This document shows positions 1-11,182 of a stretch of DNA of 64,000 bases, piece by piece. Positions within the stretch are counted from its first letter, which is position 1. The number at the start of each line of letters is the position of its first letter. Source of the DNA: Xiphydria camelus (lineage: Eukaryota > Arthropoda > Insecta > Hymenoptera > Xiphydriidae); the NCBI GenBank assembly GCA_963678675.1, contig OY783199.1, positions 17,132,348-17,196,347 on the forward strand. The letters run 5' to 3'. A program made the position numbers and the translations under genes. The notes under the pieces were generated by a model. That model was not told the origin of the DNA. It saw only the letters and a list, made by a program, of their open reading frames with translations, and did not search any database.

Positions 1-516
1 GCATGGAAGTCTCGAGAGGGACTATGGGGTGCCGTTGAATTTCTGGGCTTTGTATAGGATCGGGTTGGACGGCTGGCTGGAGGGAATCGGGAACTTTGAA
101 CGGTGCTTTTGACGTCTTTCCCTCGGACAAATTTCTCGATAGCGGGAGAGGCTTTGGGCGTAGCGACGCGGTCTCGATCGGTTTATCTACGCGACGCGTT
201 TCTCTGCGTTTGCGAGAATGACACGCGCGGTCACGGTCGAAGGTCGGAAGTGGACTGGCTCGAATTCACCGTACGACGGTATGGTTCGATCGGTAGCGGT
301 ATTGCCGATCCGGCGCGAGGAATCGTAGGTGGTGGAAATGCGACCGGAGGGGCGGCGGGTTTACCTGCGTCCGACCCCGAGCCGATACAGTAATCCCGTG
401 CTGCAACTTATTTCCGGAGGTTTTACGGCGGGGTGGCGAAATTTTCACGAGGGGGGCGTGTCCTCATTTGAAGGTAAGGTGGATTCGCCACATCGGGCTC
501 CAGTTACGAGGTGTCC
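1..516. other. gene-free GC-rich stretch
   Basis: No recognisable protein. Short open frames (for example 103-393 plus) are Arg/Gly/Ser-rich, have no family signature and look like chance frames in GC-rich DNA. The next element inserts at its right edge. Confidence 0.4.
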
Positions 517-519
517 TTA

Positions 520-2634
520 AGGTGCCGGTAAACACGCGGGGTTCGGCGAGTCCCGAGCAATGCTCGCCGATGTCAACGAGGCTTTAAGCGAAAGCTCGGC
601 GAATGCCGCGTGTGTACACGGGTTGCTCGCTGTTTGCCGATGGCCAAATGTATTGTTCGCTTGGTTCCCGTTATCAAACAGGGTGGGTAGACACTCGGTA
701 CTCGGCGAACACCGAGCGACTGCTCGGCGAATCCCGAGTGTGTACACGGGTTGCTCGCTACTCGCCGATGGCCGAATGTCGTGCTCGTCCAAGTATTCGC
801 CGTTCCCGTAGTTTGTCGGTCTTTCGTGGCACATCAAAGGAGACGAGCAGTCGTAAACACACCCCACTTCATTATAATCGCCAATCTAGAGTTAATCCCA
901 CCGTCGGTCACAATAACAAGGCAGGCGGTCTGTATCCGCGAATCTAGACTACTAATGAGTTCGCAGTCCCCCACCTTTCCCGAGTCGGACGAATGGTAAT
1001 GAACCGTTTCTCGCAATGCCCATTCAAATAGATACTGCTATTGATGATACAGCATTGATTTTTTAAAAAGTTGGAGCATACGTGCAGAGAAATTGAACAG
1101 GTTGCAGTTTGTTTTGAGAAGAAAAAAAATCTTTGCAGTCGGCCGGGATTTTGGTTGAAGGACTTGATATAACAATTTTCTTCAGTTTCGTTCCTTTCGA
1201 TCATATGCAGTGCGGGTCATTCCATACCAAATCGGACACTTTTTGGAGTAACATTTCGGATTTTGCTCAAATTTGGATATATTGTAGTCTTTGTCGATGT
1301 TTAACCGTATCTCGAAGAATTTTTCAAAATTTTGAAAATTGTTGGTTTTACAGCCACTTGAAAAATAACGCTGCTTTTTTTTCATTAAATTATAATTATC
1401 AAACCGGTTGTCGGCTGAGAATAATCTTTTGGGTACTAAAAGTGAAAGAGTTGAAAAACCAGAGAAAAATTGCATCGATCAAAAAAAAAATTTTTTAAAT
1501 AATTTTATTTGCACTTGATTTAAACAAATGACGTATTTTCATAGCTGGCCACTTTTTAAAAATCTGAAAAAAAGCAAGCATATACTTTGATATCCTCTCC
1601 TTAACGACAAACAAACAAAAATAACGACACTTTAAAATTGACGACACAAAAATTAATTGAAGTTGACGCCGCGTCGGAATTGGCACGTCGGCCCCGCCAC
1701 CAGCCAACGGTCGGTGGGTTCGACTGGCTTGGCGACACGCTAGCGGTGGGGCCGACGCGGCGAGGCCGACGCGGCGAGGCCGACGCGGCGTCAACTTCAA
1801 TTAATTTTTGTGTCGTCAATTTTAAAGTGTCGTTATTTTTGTTTATTTGTCGTTAAAGAGAGGATATCAAAGTATATGCTTGCTTTTTTTCAGATTTTTA
1901 AAAAGTGGCCAGCTATGAAAATACGTCATTTGTTTAAATCAATTGCAAATAAAATTATTTAAAAAAGTTTTTTTTTGATCGATGCAATTTTTCTCTGATT
2001 TTTCAACTCTTTCACTTTTAGTACCCAGAAGATTATTCTCAGCCGACAACCGGTTTGATAATTATAATCCTCTTCAAGGAAAGATTGACGGGGCTGCAAG
2101 CTCAATAACAGCCTAGATTCATCGAAACATACCACTCGTCTCGCCATTGCGACGGATGGCGGGATTAACTCTAAATTTAATTATCGCGATAATAATGAAC
2201 GGTAAGAACCGATATAGACGTCCGCTTAAGGTGCGATGGAACACTGCTATTATAAAAGTTGAAAAAATGTACTTGTAATATTACATCGATGCGTATGGGA
2301 ATAACGTTCAGTTATAACTAAAGAAGCACTGTGTAAACGCTGCATCCGAAGTATTCGTTCAGGATGCTCTCTCGACTTTTGCAAATAACTCCCAAACTCA
2401 CATGCATTTTAAGAACATTGAAGAAGTTTGCATTTATTTATAAGCCTCAGGTAAGAACCGACCTTCCGAGTTCAGACTACTCGGTCTTCGCCGGGTAGAG
2501 CTGTCCCTCGGTGGTCACCGAGCGGTCGCTCGGTATTCGCCAAAATCCGAATGTTCGGGCTCGACCTTAAAGCCTCGTTGACATCGGCGAGCATTGCTCG
2601 GGACTCGCCGAACCCCGCGTGTTTACCGGCACCT
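520..2634. mobile_element. Harbinger-like non-autonomous element
   Basis: The ends are an identical 69-bp inverted repeat (520-588 and 2566-2634, starting AGGTGCCGGTAAACACG). Both sides are flanked by the trinucleotide TTA (517-519 and 2635-2637). A 3-bp TTA/TAA duplication is typical of PIF/Harbinger transposons. The body is also a diverged palindrome: about 870-990 matches about 2080-2200 in reverse, both around GAGTTAATCCC. The left arm has a partial tandem duplication (units starting 595 and 723, containing GTGTGTACACGGGTTGCTCG). No transposase is visible. The superfamily call rests on target site and repeats only. Confidence 0.65.
1389..2068. repeat. symmetrical fold-back inside the 520-2634 element
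   Basis: Two near-identical inverted arms of equal length (289 bp, 1389-1677 and 1780-2068) surround a 102-bp GC-rich spacer. The spacer repeats GGCCGACGCGGCGA. The outer ends read ATTATAATTATC/GATAATTATAAT. The DNA could fold into one long hairpin. No open frame of interest. It may be a later insertion into the larger element or its youngest core. Confidence 0.8.
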
Positions 2635-2637
2635 TTA

Positions 2638-3202
2638 CGCGAAGTTCTACGCAAGCCACGAGCGAAACGACGATTCATTTCGTTCACGTGCGTCTCGAGG
2701 GAAAGTGAGACGAGCCGGGTAGTTCGCGCGTGATGTGTAGAAGTGTTTGGTTATTGTCTGTAAATATGAACTATTTTGGTGTTCGAAGGGGGCTGTGTAT
2801 ACGGATTATTTCGGCGTTTATATCGCTCATATTTGATTATTCCGGTGTACGTGACACGCGGCTGGTAGCTGCGTGTATTTACTACAACGCTTTGACGATG
2901 GGATGACTGGTTCGGAAAGAAACTCGGGAAACAAACGTGAGTAGAATATAATATATACTTATATGATACGCTACGCTCAGGCAAAAATTTGCTTTGTCGA
3001 AATGAACGTGCGGTTGAATAGTCGTGAGAGAACATTTATTGGATTCGAATGAATACCGATTTTTGAACCAAATAATACTGAATTAAATTAATAATATTAA
3101 TATACTGCTGTATCTTTATATGGTAGTTTCCTTAAATAGCGATAAATTCGTAAAGACAAGGGTTGTCACACACCCAGGTTAGCCCCTGGGAGGTTAATAT
3201 CA
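2638..3202. other. gene-free stretch with a family F fragment
   Basis: No gene recognised. About 2985-3110 is half of a family F palindrome (TTTGCTTTGTCGAAATGAAC, then GAATGAATACCGATT), matching 31903-32128. Confidence 0.45.
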
Positions 3203-3418
3203 CATATGAGGTTAAACTTACTCGCCAGGGAAAAACTTCAATCGCTATTATCTCATTATCTATGAGCTTTTGGCTCACATTTGCATAATACTTTTTTGAA
3301 GATTACATTTTTATCTATAACAAAGTCTTATATCGATGCAGGCCAAAAGTTCATTGATAATAAGATATTAGCGGTTGAAGTTTATTTCCTGACGACGAGT
3401 AAGTTTAGCCTCATATGG
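3203..3418. mobile_element. family A palindromic MITE
   Basis: Inverted halves run from CATATGAGGTTAAACTTACT to the matching AAGTTTAGCCTCATATG. The middle carries TTTGGCTCACATTTGC, then TTTTTTGAAGATTACAT. Sister copies lie at 5996-6208, 27031-27243, 47757-47945 and 50683-50896. Confidence 0.8.
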
Positions 3419-4049
3419 TATACAGTGGCGGTCATAAACTATATATATACGCGGAATACCGTGATGCGTCGGGCTCATAGCTTCGCGCGTGACCGTCTTT
3501 TCGCCTCTCGGATTATTATTTTGACATTCCTTCCCCCTCCCTCGATCGTCCTTTTTCCCCGTCGACAATTTTCGCGGAATAAACCGCAAGTCTCGCCACG
3601 GCAAGGGAAAAGGGACGGCTGGACTATCACGTACGTCGTCGAGGGGAACGCGTAATCGAGCGAAGCGTGGAACTTGCTCGGCGCCGCCGAGTGGCAAATA
3701 GTCGGGGCTCGCGCGAATAAGCGGAGAGAATGGGAGGACTGAAAACAGGCGGGGAGTAAAAACCTGTCGCATTTGCGGTACAGGTGCGTTGACCGCGGTT
3801 TAGCTTGATGTAGATATTACGCCCGCGAGACGGGCGAGACAGAATTGTGGTCGCCCGCGCTATCACGATTGTCTCTCGTACAGTACCTACGGTGGAAGAC
3901 TCGCACGATGATTTTCTCGGTATACTTTATTCGTGAAAGTCGCGAGTCCCGAAGTCCGATAGGTTGCAGCGGCGATAAGAGAGTCGAATTTTATGGTACT
4001 TCGAGGTTTGGCGAATGGAATTTATAAGGAAGTGGGGTGAGAGAATGAA
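3419..4049. other. gene-free stretch
   Basis: Moderately GC-rich. Overlapping Arg-rich frames on both strands (3368-3772 minus, 3281-3655 plus) have no recognisable domain and are treated as chance. Confidence 0.35.
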
Positions 4050-4519
4050 TTTGAGAAAAATTACTCGTTAAACGAGTTTAGTTGTTCTAATCAAAGTACT
4101 GATAAAAATTGAATCGAATATTTAGTTATTCTGCACTGTAAAACAAATTTGTATTCAATTCAATATGACAATTGTACAATACATATAATTTTTATCTAAT
4201 ACGTGATTATGAAAGTCAGTATACTCCGTTATGAAATTTATAAGGGCAATTTCATAAGGAAGTATACAATTTTTATAATTGCAGAGTATATCGATTTTCA
4301 TAATTACGTATTTGGAAAAAGCTTTATACAAAAGTATATTAAAAATATACATTTTTTTACAGTACAACTAGATTTTACAGTAATTCGAACTACATGTCTA
4401 GTTATTCTAACCAGAACATAATCAGTCAAATCAAACAAATGGATAATCCATATTTCACTAAACGGTTCGGTTATAATTTCCAGAATATTGATTAGATCGA
4501 CCAGGTTATATTTCTCAGT
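4050..4519. mobile_element. family B MITE, interrupted
   Basis: The left end is TTGAGAAAAATTA and the right end is TATTTCTCAG. The family B internal phrases TTTAGTTGTTCTAATC and CATATTTCACTAAACGG are present on the two sides of a nested family P element. Confidence 0.7.
4134..4364. mobile_element. family P palindromic MITE nested in family B
   Basis: The ends are CACTGTAAAACAAA and TTTTTTTACAG. Internal inverted phrases AAATTTATAAGGGCAATTTC and ATTACGTATTTGG match copies at 23131-23283 and 26222-26523. Confidence 0.7.
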
Positions 4520-5036
4520 ATGAATTCGAGACCCCTGACAATCATTCTTCAACGTGACGATCGAGGGCCAACACGACGATTCGTTTCCCCCCCCCCCCCT
4601 TTTCCCTACGGTACTTTTCATCAAGGTTTCAAAGTTTGTGAGAAGGGGGCATGGATAATTAAATTCATAGGTATTCGCGAGAAAAGAGCAGAACGGTAGC
4701 GCCGTATCGTCGGCGAGGGGTCAGCTGAGGTGCGAGACCCGCCGCGGGTTATCCCCCCGGCAGGGTTCGAAGGTTAATCTGATTACCGTGCCGATCTTCG
4801 TCGAATTCGCGCGGATTATGACGGTCGTTTAAGTATTTCGTTATAATAGGAAATCGACGGCACGCGGTATCCCTTTAATTTCGCTACACGGTTCCACAGA
4901 AGAAATATAATACGCCGCGTCGGCATTGCGCGGGATGACGGATTTGCATCGATAACGAACTCCCAGAGATTTAATGAAATCTACTACATTTAATGAAAGT
5001 CTCAAGTTAATGAAATTTACTAATTTTTCTCTTCAT
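4520..5036. other. gene-free stretch
   Basis: No coding signal seen. It contains a poly-C tract near 4589-4599 and ordinary mixed-composition DNA. Confidence 0.35.
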
Positions 5037-5493
5037 ACCGAGAAAAATAATTAGGTTAAAATGACAAAACGCATCTAATTAAGCGCGTTTAGTTATTCTA
5101 ATCAAAATACTGGTCAGCTGATCCAAATATCTAGTTATTCTAACCAAATGCTTACACTGAAAAAAAAAGTTCGCTTCATTCAACCATCGGTGAAGTTGAA
5201 TACGATGTAATTGTTTCAATGTCACAAGAGTGCAAGGAAAAAAAAAACAGAGTTGAAGCGATCAAATTGAAGTTGAAACAAGTGAATATCTACTTGAAGC
5301 AGTTATACTGTGAGGCTCGCCGTATTCAATCTCACCGATAGTTGAATGAAGCACATTTTTTTAGAGTAGTTATTCCAACCAAAAAGTCGTTTAATTATTT
5401 TAACCAAACAAATGGAGGATCCACATTTCACCAAACGGTTTGGTCATCGTCTCCAGGATTTTGGTTTGATTCACCAAGACATTTTTCTCAGCG
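5037..5493. mobile_element. family B MITE, interrupted
   Basis: Begins AGAAAAATAATTAGG and ends ATTTTTCTCAGCG. The family B core (CACCAAACGGTTTGGTCATC) is intact near 5430. Split by the element at 5155-5367. Confidence 0.75.
5155..5367. mobile_element. TA-flanked palindromic MITE nested in family B
   Basis: Starts TA|CACTGAAAAAAAAAGTTCG. Inverted phrases TTCATTCAACCATCGGTG and ACCGATAGTTGAATGAAG lie near the two ends. Its right boundary returns directly to family B sequence (TAGTTATTCCAACC). Confidence 0.7.
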
Positions 5494-5504
5494 CACAAGG
5501 TGCG

Positions 5505-5570
5505 ATATTAGCGATCCCAGCTGCGCCTGACGAAGGGCAATCGCGAACCCGGTTTACAGCGACGTAAAAC
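5505..5570. repeat. family M fragment
   Basis: Half of a family M palindrome: GCTGCGCCTGACGAAGGGCA, then CGCGAACCCGGTTTAC. Compare 7617-7770, 22195-22330 and 26525-26668. Confidence 0.5.
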
Positions 5571-5637
5571 GTGTAGTTATACGAACAGGGGCGAACGGCG
5601 AGTACAAAGTAGCCAATCATTGCAGCGCAGTGGACTC

Positions 5638-5658
5638 GGGGGGGGGGGGGGGGGGGGG
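5638..5658 (+). repeat. G homopolymer, 21 nt
   Basis: Uninterrupted run of G on the plus strand. It could form a quadruplex, and its length may be unreliable in the assembly. Confidence 0.95.
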
Positions 5659-5914
5659 CTATAAATATAAAATACCCCGGGGTAAAGATTACGTAAAACG
5701 ACGCAAGGTTAAATCTTCCGAAGATCAGCTACTGGAACCGCGTTGTCCATCGAAACGGTTCAACTTCGGTGAGCGCTATCGCGTACAAGTATTTCGCTTA
5801 CACCATCTGCTGCGTACAACGGAATTTCGCATCCGTCATTTGTTTTACGTGTACCGTACGGTACTACTTAGGTAGGTACATAGGCGCGCGTTAAACCGGG
5901 TATACATCTCAGCA

Positions 5915-5987
5915 CGAACGGCGAGCGAGGTAACGTTTAAAGGGATAGGAGGCTTCGATCCCTTTAACATTGCCTCGTTCGCCGTTC
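5915..5987. repeat. short imperfect inverted repeat
   Basis: GAACGGCGAGCGAGGTAACG is inverted as TTGCCTCGTTCGCCGTTC around AAAGGGAT...ATCCCTTT. Probably a small fold-back element. It directly abuts the family A copy to its right. Confidence 0.6.
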
Positions 5988-5995
5988 CTGCCTGC

Positions 5996-6208
5996 GAGAT
6001 TAAACTTACTCGCCGAGAAAAAAACTTCAATCACACTGTTATCTCATTATTTATGCATTTTTGGCCGATATCGATATAAGACTTTATTGTAGATACAAAC
6101 TTAATCTTCAAAAAAGTATTACACAAATATGAGCCAAAAGCTTATGAGCTTGATGAGATAATAGTGATTGAAGTTTCTTTCCTGGCGAATAAGTTTAATC
6201 TCATATGG
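5996..6208. mobile_element. family A MITE, left tip missing
   Basis: TTAAACTTACTCGCCGAG begins the left half, without the CATATGAGG tip. The right half ends AAGTTTAATCTCATATGG. Confidence 0.7.
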
Positions 6209-7445
6209 TACACTGAAAGAGCTCTTGGTTAGGCTAATAAAATATTTTGAATGAACACGAGCCAACAAAACGTTTTTTTGAAATCGCAAAATTCTTTAGT
6301 TGATTTCACGAAAACATTGATGGCAGAGCCAAACATTTGGATAATCCAACAAATAATTGTTCAGGTTATCAAATTGACTCGACAAAATTATTTCGTTGGC
6401 TACTTTTTTTCTCAATATATACCGGGTCTTAACCGAATGGTGAAACACGAGAAAACCGTCCATTTTTCAGGCTAGATCGTATGTTACGGACGAAACCTCG
6501 ATTATCAATTCCTACGAGATCACGGTCCACGTGAGTTGTCAACCCCACCCTCGACTGTTTAGATACACGCGGTTTTACGAGCACGTAATACGCACGGGAA
6601 GACAATTCGACGCGCCGTTACACCCAGCCGCTCGAACCGGACGACTGGAGTGTTAAATTGAATTATGCAACGGACAGTGAAATCGTACGGGTTTCGGTAG
6701 AACAATTCCGAAAAAAAATAAACGGCGACCAAAACCTTTACGGTAATACTTTTGTATCCTCGAAAATAGATACTATACTTATTATCAGCGGTGCCGAAAT
6801 ATGTTTTGTAACGACAAAGAAAATACAGAAACTACTTTCGTATTCGCCGCGTGAGTCAGAAAATTTCATTTCAACGCGGAGAATGTTCGACATCGACACA
6901 CATGTCGAGGTGGACAAACTTGCAAATGCGGAACCGACAATTTTCGAGGTAACGAGGTAACGCGTCGGAATCGATGATAGGCAAGTAAACGCCACTTGTC
7001 GCCAAAACTCCGAAGTTTCTTGATTTCCGGAATGATAATCGGCAAAGTTCCACTATTCATCTCGACTACGCGTCGTCGGCAACGCTCGACGAAGCAAATG
7101 GAATAACCAACCACGGAGGAAGTACAAGCGTCATCGAATGACCATAACGCGAAAACCGACGGCGAAGTTGACGACGCTGGCAGCGCGTAAAAACTGCGAG
7201 GGACGACCTCCCGACAGATCGGACTGTAACCGTGATTCGTGTAATGATGTCAAGTACGTTCGAGGTGTCCGGCAAATTTGACCGTAACCCAACGTGACGC
7301 GAGTGCAGATCCAGTGGAGCGCATTGCGGAGAACGACGAAACGCGCCGCGAGAGAGGGTAAGGGGTTACGTAATACGGCGCGATTAGAGTTTCAGAGAAA
7401 AGCGTGGCGCTTTTGACAAGTCGGTTGAATGTATGAACGTATACT
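6209..7445. other. gene-free stretch
   Basis: No gene recognised. The longest frame (6658-6960 plus, 100 codons) has no known motif. Composition becomes GC-richer from about 6960 to 7370. Confidence 0.35.
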
Positions 7446-7572
7446 GAGGAAAAGAAACAGTTGGATCTACTAATAATTACTTACGGGGTCGCGAGTAATT
7501 ATTTATTTACATCGATTAAATCATTTTTCATGTGTTAATTAAATATTTTTTCTTTGCGATCACATACATGGA
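7446..7572. mobile_element. family C MITE, left half only
   Basis: Contains AGTTGGATCTACTAATAATT, then GGGGTCGCGAGTAATT. It stops in the middle of the palindrome (GCGATCACATACATGG). The matching right half is absent. Confidence 0.65.
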
Positions 7573-7616
7573 AAAAAAACAATTTGCAGTCTTGATTAAT
7601 GTACGCGAAGTTTGAC

Positions 7617-7770
7617 CAAGTGATGTGCTTTATACGTCGTATAGCAAACGAGTTTCATGGTTGCCTTCTACAGGCGCAGCGTAATCTAACTCCCCCCCCC
7701 CCCCCCCAGTTGCGTCTAACGAAAGACGGCCACGAAACCCGTTTGAAGCGCATCACTTCGTAGAACTTCA
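7617..7770. mobile_element. family M palindromic MITE
   Basis: GTGATGTGCTTTATACG is inverted as GAAGCGCATCAC. TGGTTGCCTTCTACAGGCGC lies inside. A 16-nt C run (7692-7707) sits at its centre. Confidence 0.6.
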
Positions 7771-9199
7771 CGTACACGTCGACGCGCAGCTTTGCTCCGA
7801 TTCTTAAGTTCAAGCATCCGCGTATAAGTTCGAATTACGAATCAGAGCCGCGAGATGCTTCCCGTGTATTTTATTACGCAAGCGAGCACACGTGGCTATC
7901 GATATCCACGCGCGGTATCCCTAGCACCGGTCGGACTTTTTGCATCATGTGCGGCAGAGTTCAGAAACCTCTGCACGTACATAAGTGCACGGCTGATGCG
8001 TATATATAAAGGTATAACTGCACGTGGATATTGTGTTACAAGGGTCGCGACCGATAGACTTTTTTTCTTTCCGCATCGTGGAACTGTGATACGTTCGAAA
8101 ACGCCCGGATTTATAGGAGCGGGAGGGGAGATTAAAGTCCGCGGCCTTTCGTTCGGATGACGCTCTTTCGCGGAGACTATAATTCTTCCGTTTATCGCGG
8201 CTCGAGTTACAGCGAAGGGGGGCGACGTCGTACGCGGCGAATCGGCGAGATAGGCTCCGGCGTGCAGGTGGGTATCGATCCTCTCCAGCGTCTAGAAGTT
8301 GCGACACGCTTGCATAAGCCTTTAGCCCGCCGGGCGAATAGAACGAGACGCCGGAATCGCGGGAAACCCGTTAAGTTCGACGCGGGGTACAAATCTTGTT
8401 AAATAGGGCTCTTCGTAATTCCGGTGTTGGACACGAACTTTGATTCCCGCCATCGGTTGTAAGAGAGAACGAGTGTGAAGGGAGGTGGATCGTTAATCGG
8501 CTGAGAAACCGTTGTTAGTGCTCTTGCGAGAGGGAAGGATGTCAAAAATACATCAGTTGTTGTAGAACTGTATCTGTTTAGGGAATTTTACGAGCGATGA
8601 ACGAGAGATTAAAATTCTTTACTGATAGACGTTTTTACAAACGGAATAAGAAGTGTTCAAATGTGAATTTTCACAGATTAGAGACTCCACAGTGGTTTTT
8701 AAACGTGTTTATGTGGTCCTTAAAAATCGATTATAAATGTGAACCTAAATAATACAACGGAAAAAAACAATATCTCGATAATACCTGCACATATTACAAC
8801 GCCTTTTCTACATTTCTTCATTTCCGAAGAAAATTTCTCTTCCATAAACGTCAATTCCACCGATAGAATTCAAATCCACATCTGAAAAATAACTGTTATC
8901 CAACAGCAAAAGAAAACGGGCACATACGTCGTCTTTAAAAATACGAGTTCAAGGAAATGCTCCGTAGAGCGAAGCAAGCTGCTTATTATTATTTACGTCA
9001 GAAGATCATCAACACGTAAACACGTAGTTTTTCGGTTATCGCCGCCGTATCACGGTCGGCCGGGCCATCCAGAGGGGTGTGTACAACCCCGGCGCAATAA
9101 TCATCCTGCCACGGTTACCATAGTTTCCCTCAAACCATCCCGATTTCCGGAAACCGACGTAGAGCCCCAGTTTTTCAAACGCCACTGCACGTGACATTG
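7771..9199. other. gene-free stretch
   Basis: No recognisable exon. GC-rich frames at 7855-8402 (both strands) are Arg-rich and overlap each other, so they are regarded as chance. 8520-9000 is AT-rich with no structure seen. Confidence 0.35.
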
Positions 9200-10040
9200 A
9201 TTTATATAATCGACAGGGAGTTATGCGCGCTCGAGCGTGAAGTTCCGATCAATCCGCGTGCGCTGCTACGTAGCTGAAAATTTCCTATCCTCGCCGCGCG
9301 AGTAAAGCGATTGCGTAACGCCTCGACAGATGAATGGATCGGGCGGAGGAGACTGACAGCAGACGACGCACACCTATCCGCACCGCGAGGGATGACACTG
9401 CACCCTTTCGTTCGACGCGTAGCGAGCGAGGGTCGCCCTTGTATTGTGCCGGCTCGTCGCCGCCGGGATCAATCGTCGCGCACACGCATGCACCGCCGTC
9501 GCAACGCCCGTACCGCGCGATCACGCGCCTCGGCAGCGCGCTGCCCCGGATACTTTGCTCGTGATATTTACCATTCAACGTGTAACTACCGCCCAGGGCG
9601 AGCTCGATCGACGCAAGGTTGTGTCGACGAAAAAGCGGCGACGAATAAAAACGCACCGGCTCAAGGATCTATCGGCCCGCGGCGGAGTACGCTCTCGACG
9701 AGGCCAACATCCTCTTCCCTCTTCTACTCCCTCGCGTCGCCGGACGATCGCCGGTGTTTTTTTTCACGGTAATCCTTCGCAGCGTCGCGCACTCGTTCGC
9801 GAGATTCCGGCACAAAGGGAGGCGAGGCACTGCTTACGCGGTACACGTGAGAAGCGAGCACGAAACGTCACAATGCAGAACTCGCTCCGCCATCTTGCCT
9901 ACTGCTCGTGAACGGGCGGAACGGACTGGACTGCCGGAGCGGCGTGCAACTGGAGGGGGATTGATCTGCGCGCGCGCGCGCGCGGGAGACGGCTGAGTGA
10001 TTCGGAGTGGGGGGGGACGGGAGTAGGGGAAGCTCGTGTG
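9200..10040. other. CpG-rich island
   Basis: Dense in CG dinucleotides, with overlapping open frames on both strands caused by base composition (up to 155 codons) and a CG tract at about 9968-9985. No protein family is recognised. It could be a promoter or untranslated first exon of a transcript in this region. That is inference from composition only. Confidence 0.35.
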
Positions 10041-10201
10041 AAATTCCGATAAATTACAGCGTACTCTCGCGGAACCGGTTTTATGTATTGTTTGATTAAG
10101 GGGCGTCTTTTAATGTTGTTGTGTGTTGGTAAAATTGACAGATTAGTAGTCCTGAAATACATATCTCTTTCTCTACTTGTTTTTATGCGTCACAATCAAT
10201 G

Positions 10202-10225
10202 TTAACCCTTTGCACTCGAGAGGTT
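10202..10225 (+). mobile_element. possible lone piggyBac-like terminus
   Basis: TTAACCCTTTGCACTCGAGA resembles the TTAA plus CCC-starting ends of piggyBac-like transposons. No matching inverted end was found nearby, so this is a solo end or chance. Confidence 0.35.
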
Positions 10226-11182
10226 ACTCTCGGCCGTCACTCGATTTGATTTGATATCTTGAGCGGCGACAATGTTAAAATAAAGGATAATAGAATTATT
10301 ATTATTTTCAATTGTAATAAACTATTATTATTTATCAGCGATTGAGCGATTTTCATCTGTTGAATCGGTGTATCCTGACTATCACCTGAAACATTTCTAC
10401 GAGTTTATTATATTTTCAAAGGATTGAAAGACGTCCCTTAATAGGAAAAAAAAGAGCTCCATACATACGTATGGAACCTACGGCAGGCGCGATACACGGA
10501 AGAATAACGTAATTCGCGCGTCAGCGAGGCGTTGCGAGAATACGTCCTTAATAATATCGTTAACCGGGAGTCGCGAGGAGTGTAAATGGTGCGAGTAACG
10601 ACGCGGAAGTACTCGCGAGCGAGTGTATTATAAAGAATCGTACTCAGTCGATTGTTCGTTTCGCGCTAAGTAACTGTAAGCAGTCCCGCGGGAAATCTAG
10701 ATACGTACGTATATACATTCGAAGTACCCCGTATCACCTCGCGCGCGTTATACCTACGATATTTACCGTACGAGCGATCCTATCGGTATCCCAATAGAGA
10801 CGCGCTCCCACGGGGTACACCACCTCGCATCCGTCGCTCCGTCGTCGCAGGAGCAAGGTCACGGAACGCGCGCGCTCTCCTTCCTCCGCAAGACGGGAGA
10901 AACTCAAACGAGAGCTCTTTTTTCCCGAACGTCTGCGGGCAACTTTCCAACGAGAGACTACGGCGATGAGTATGTATTTTCACGGGTTCCCTCGGCACGA
11001 CCTCCGTTCAGTCTCGTCGGTCGGATCCGTAAAATCGATCCGATTTCGCAGCCGAGACGAAGGCGAGGCGAGAACTCGGCGTTCGGAATTCCTTCCAGCG
11101 GTGCTTCCGGAGCGGCTCGTCCTCCATTTCGCGTCTCGCGACTCCTCGATGTACGTATCCTCATCTCGCGTCCCTCGAAAGG
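10226..11182. other. gene-free stretch
   Basis: AT-rich to about 10440, then GC-rich with CpG to 11180. Frames near 10780-11300 have no known motif. Nothing further supported. Confidence 0.35.

Noticed and set aside
9311..9911. Overlapping frames of 120-155 codons on both strands
   Set aside because: Arg-rich, no domain, mutually overlapping in a CpG-rich island. Explained by base composition.
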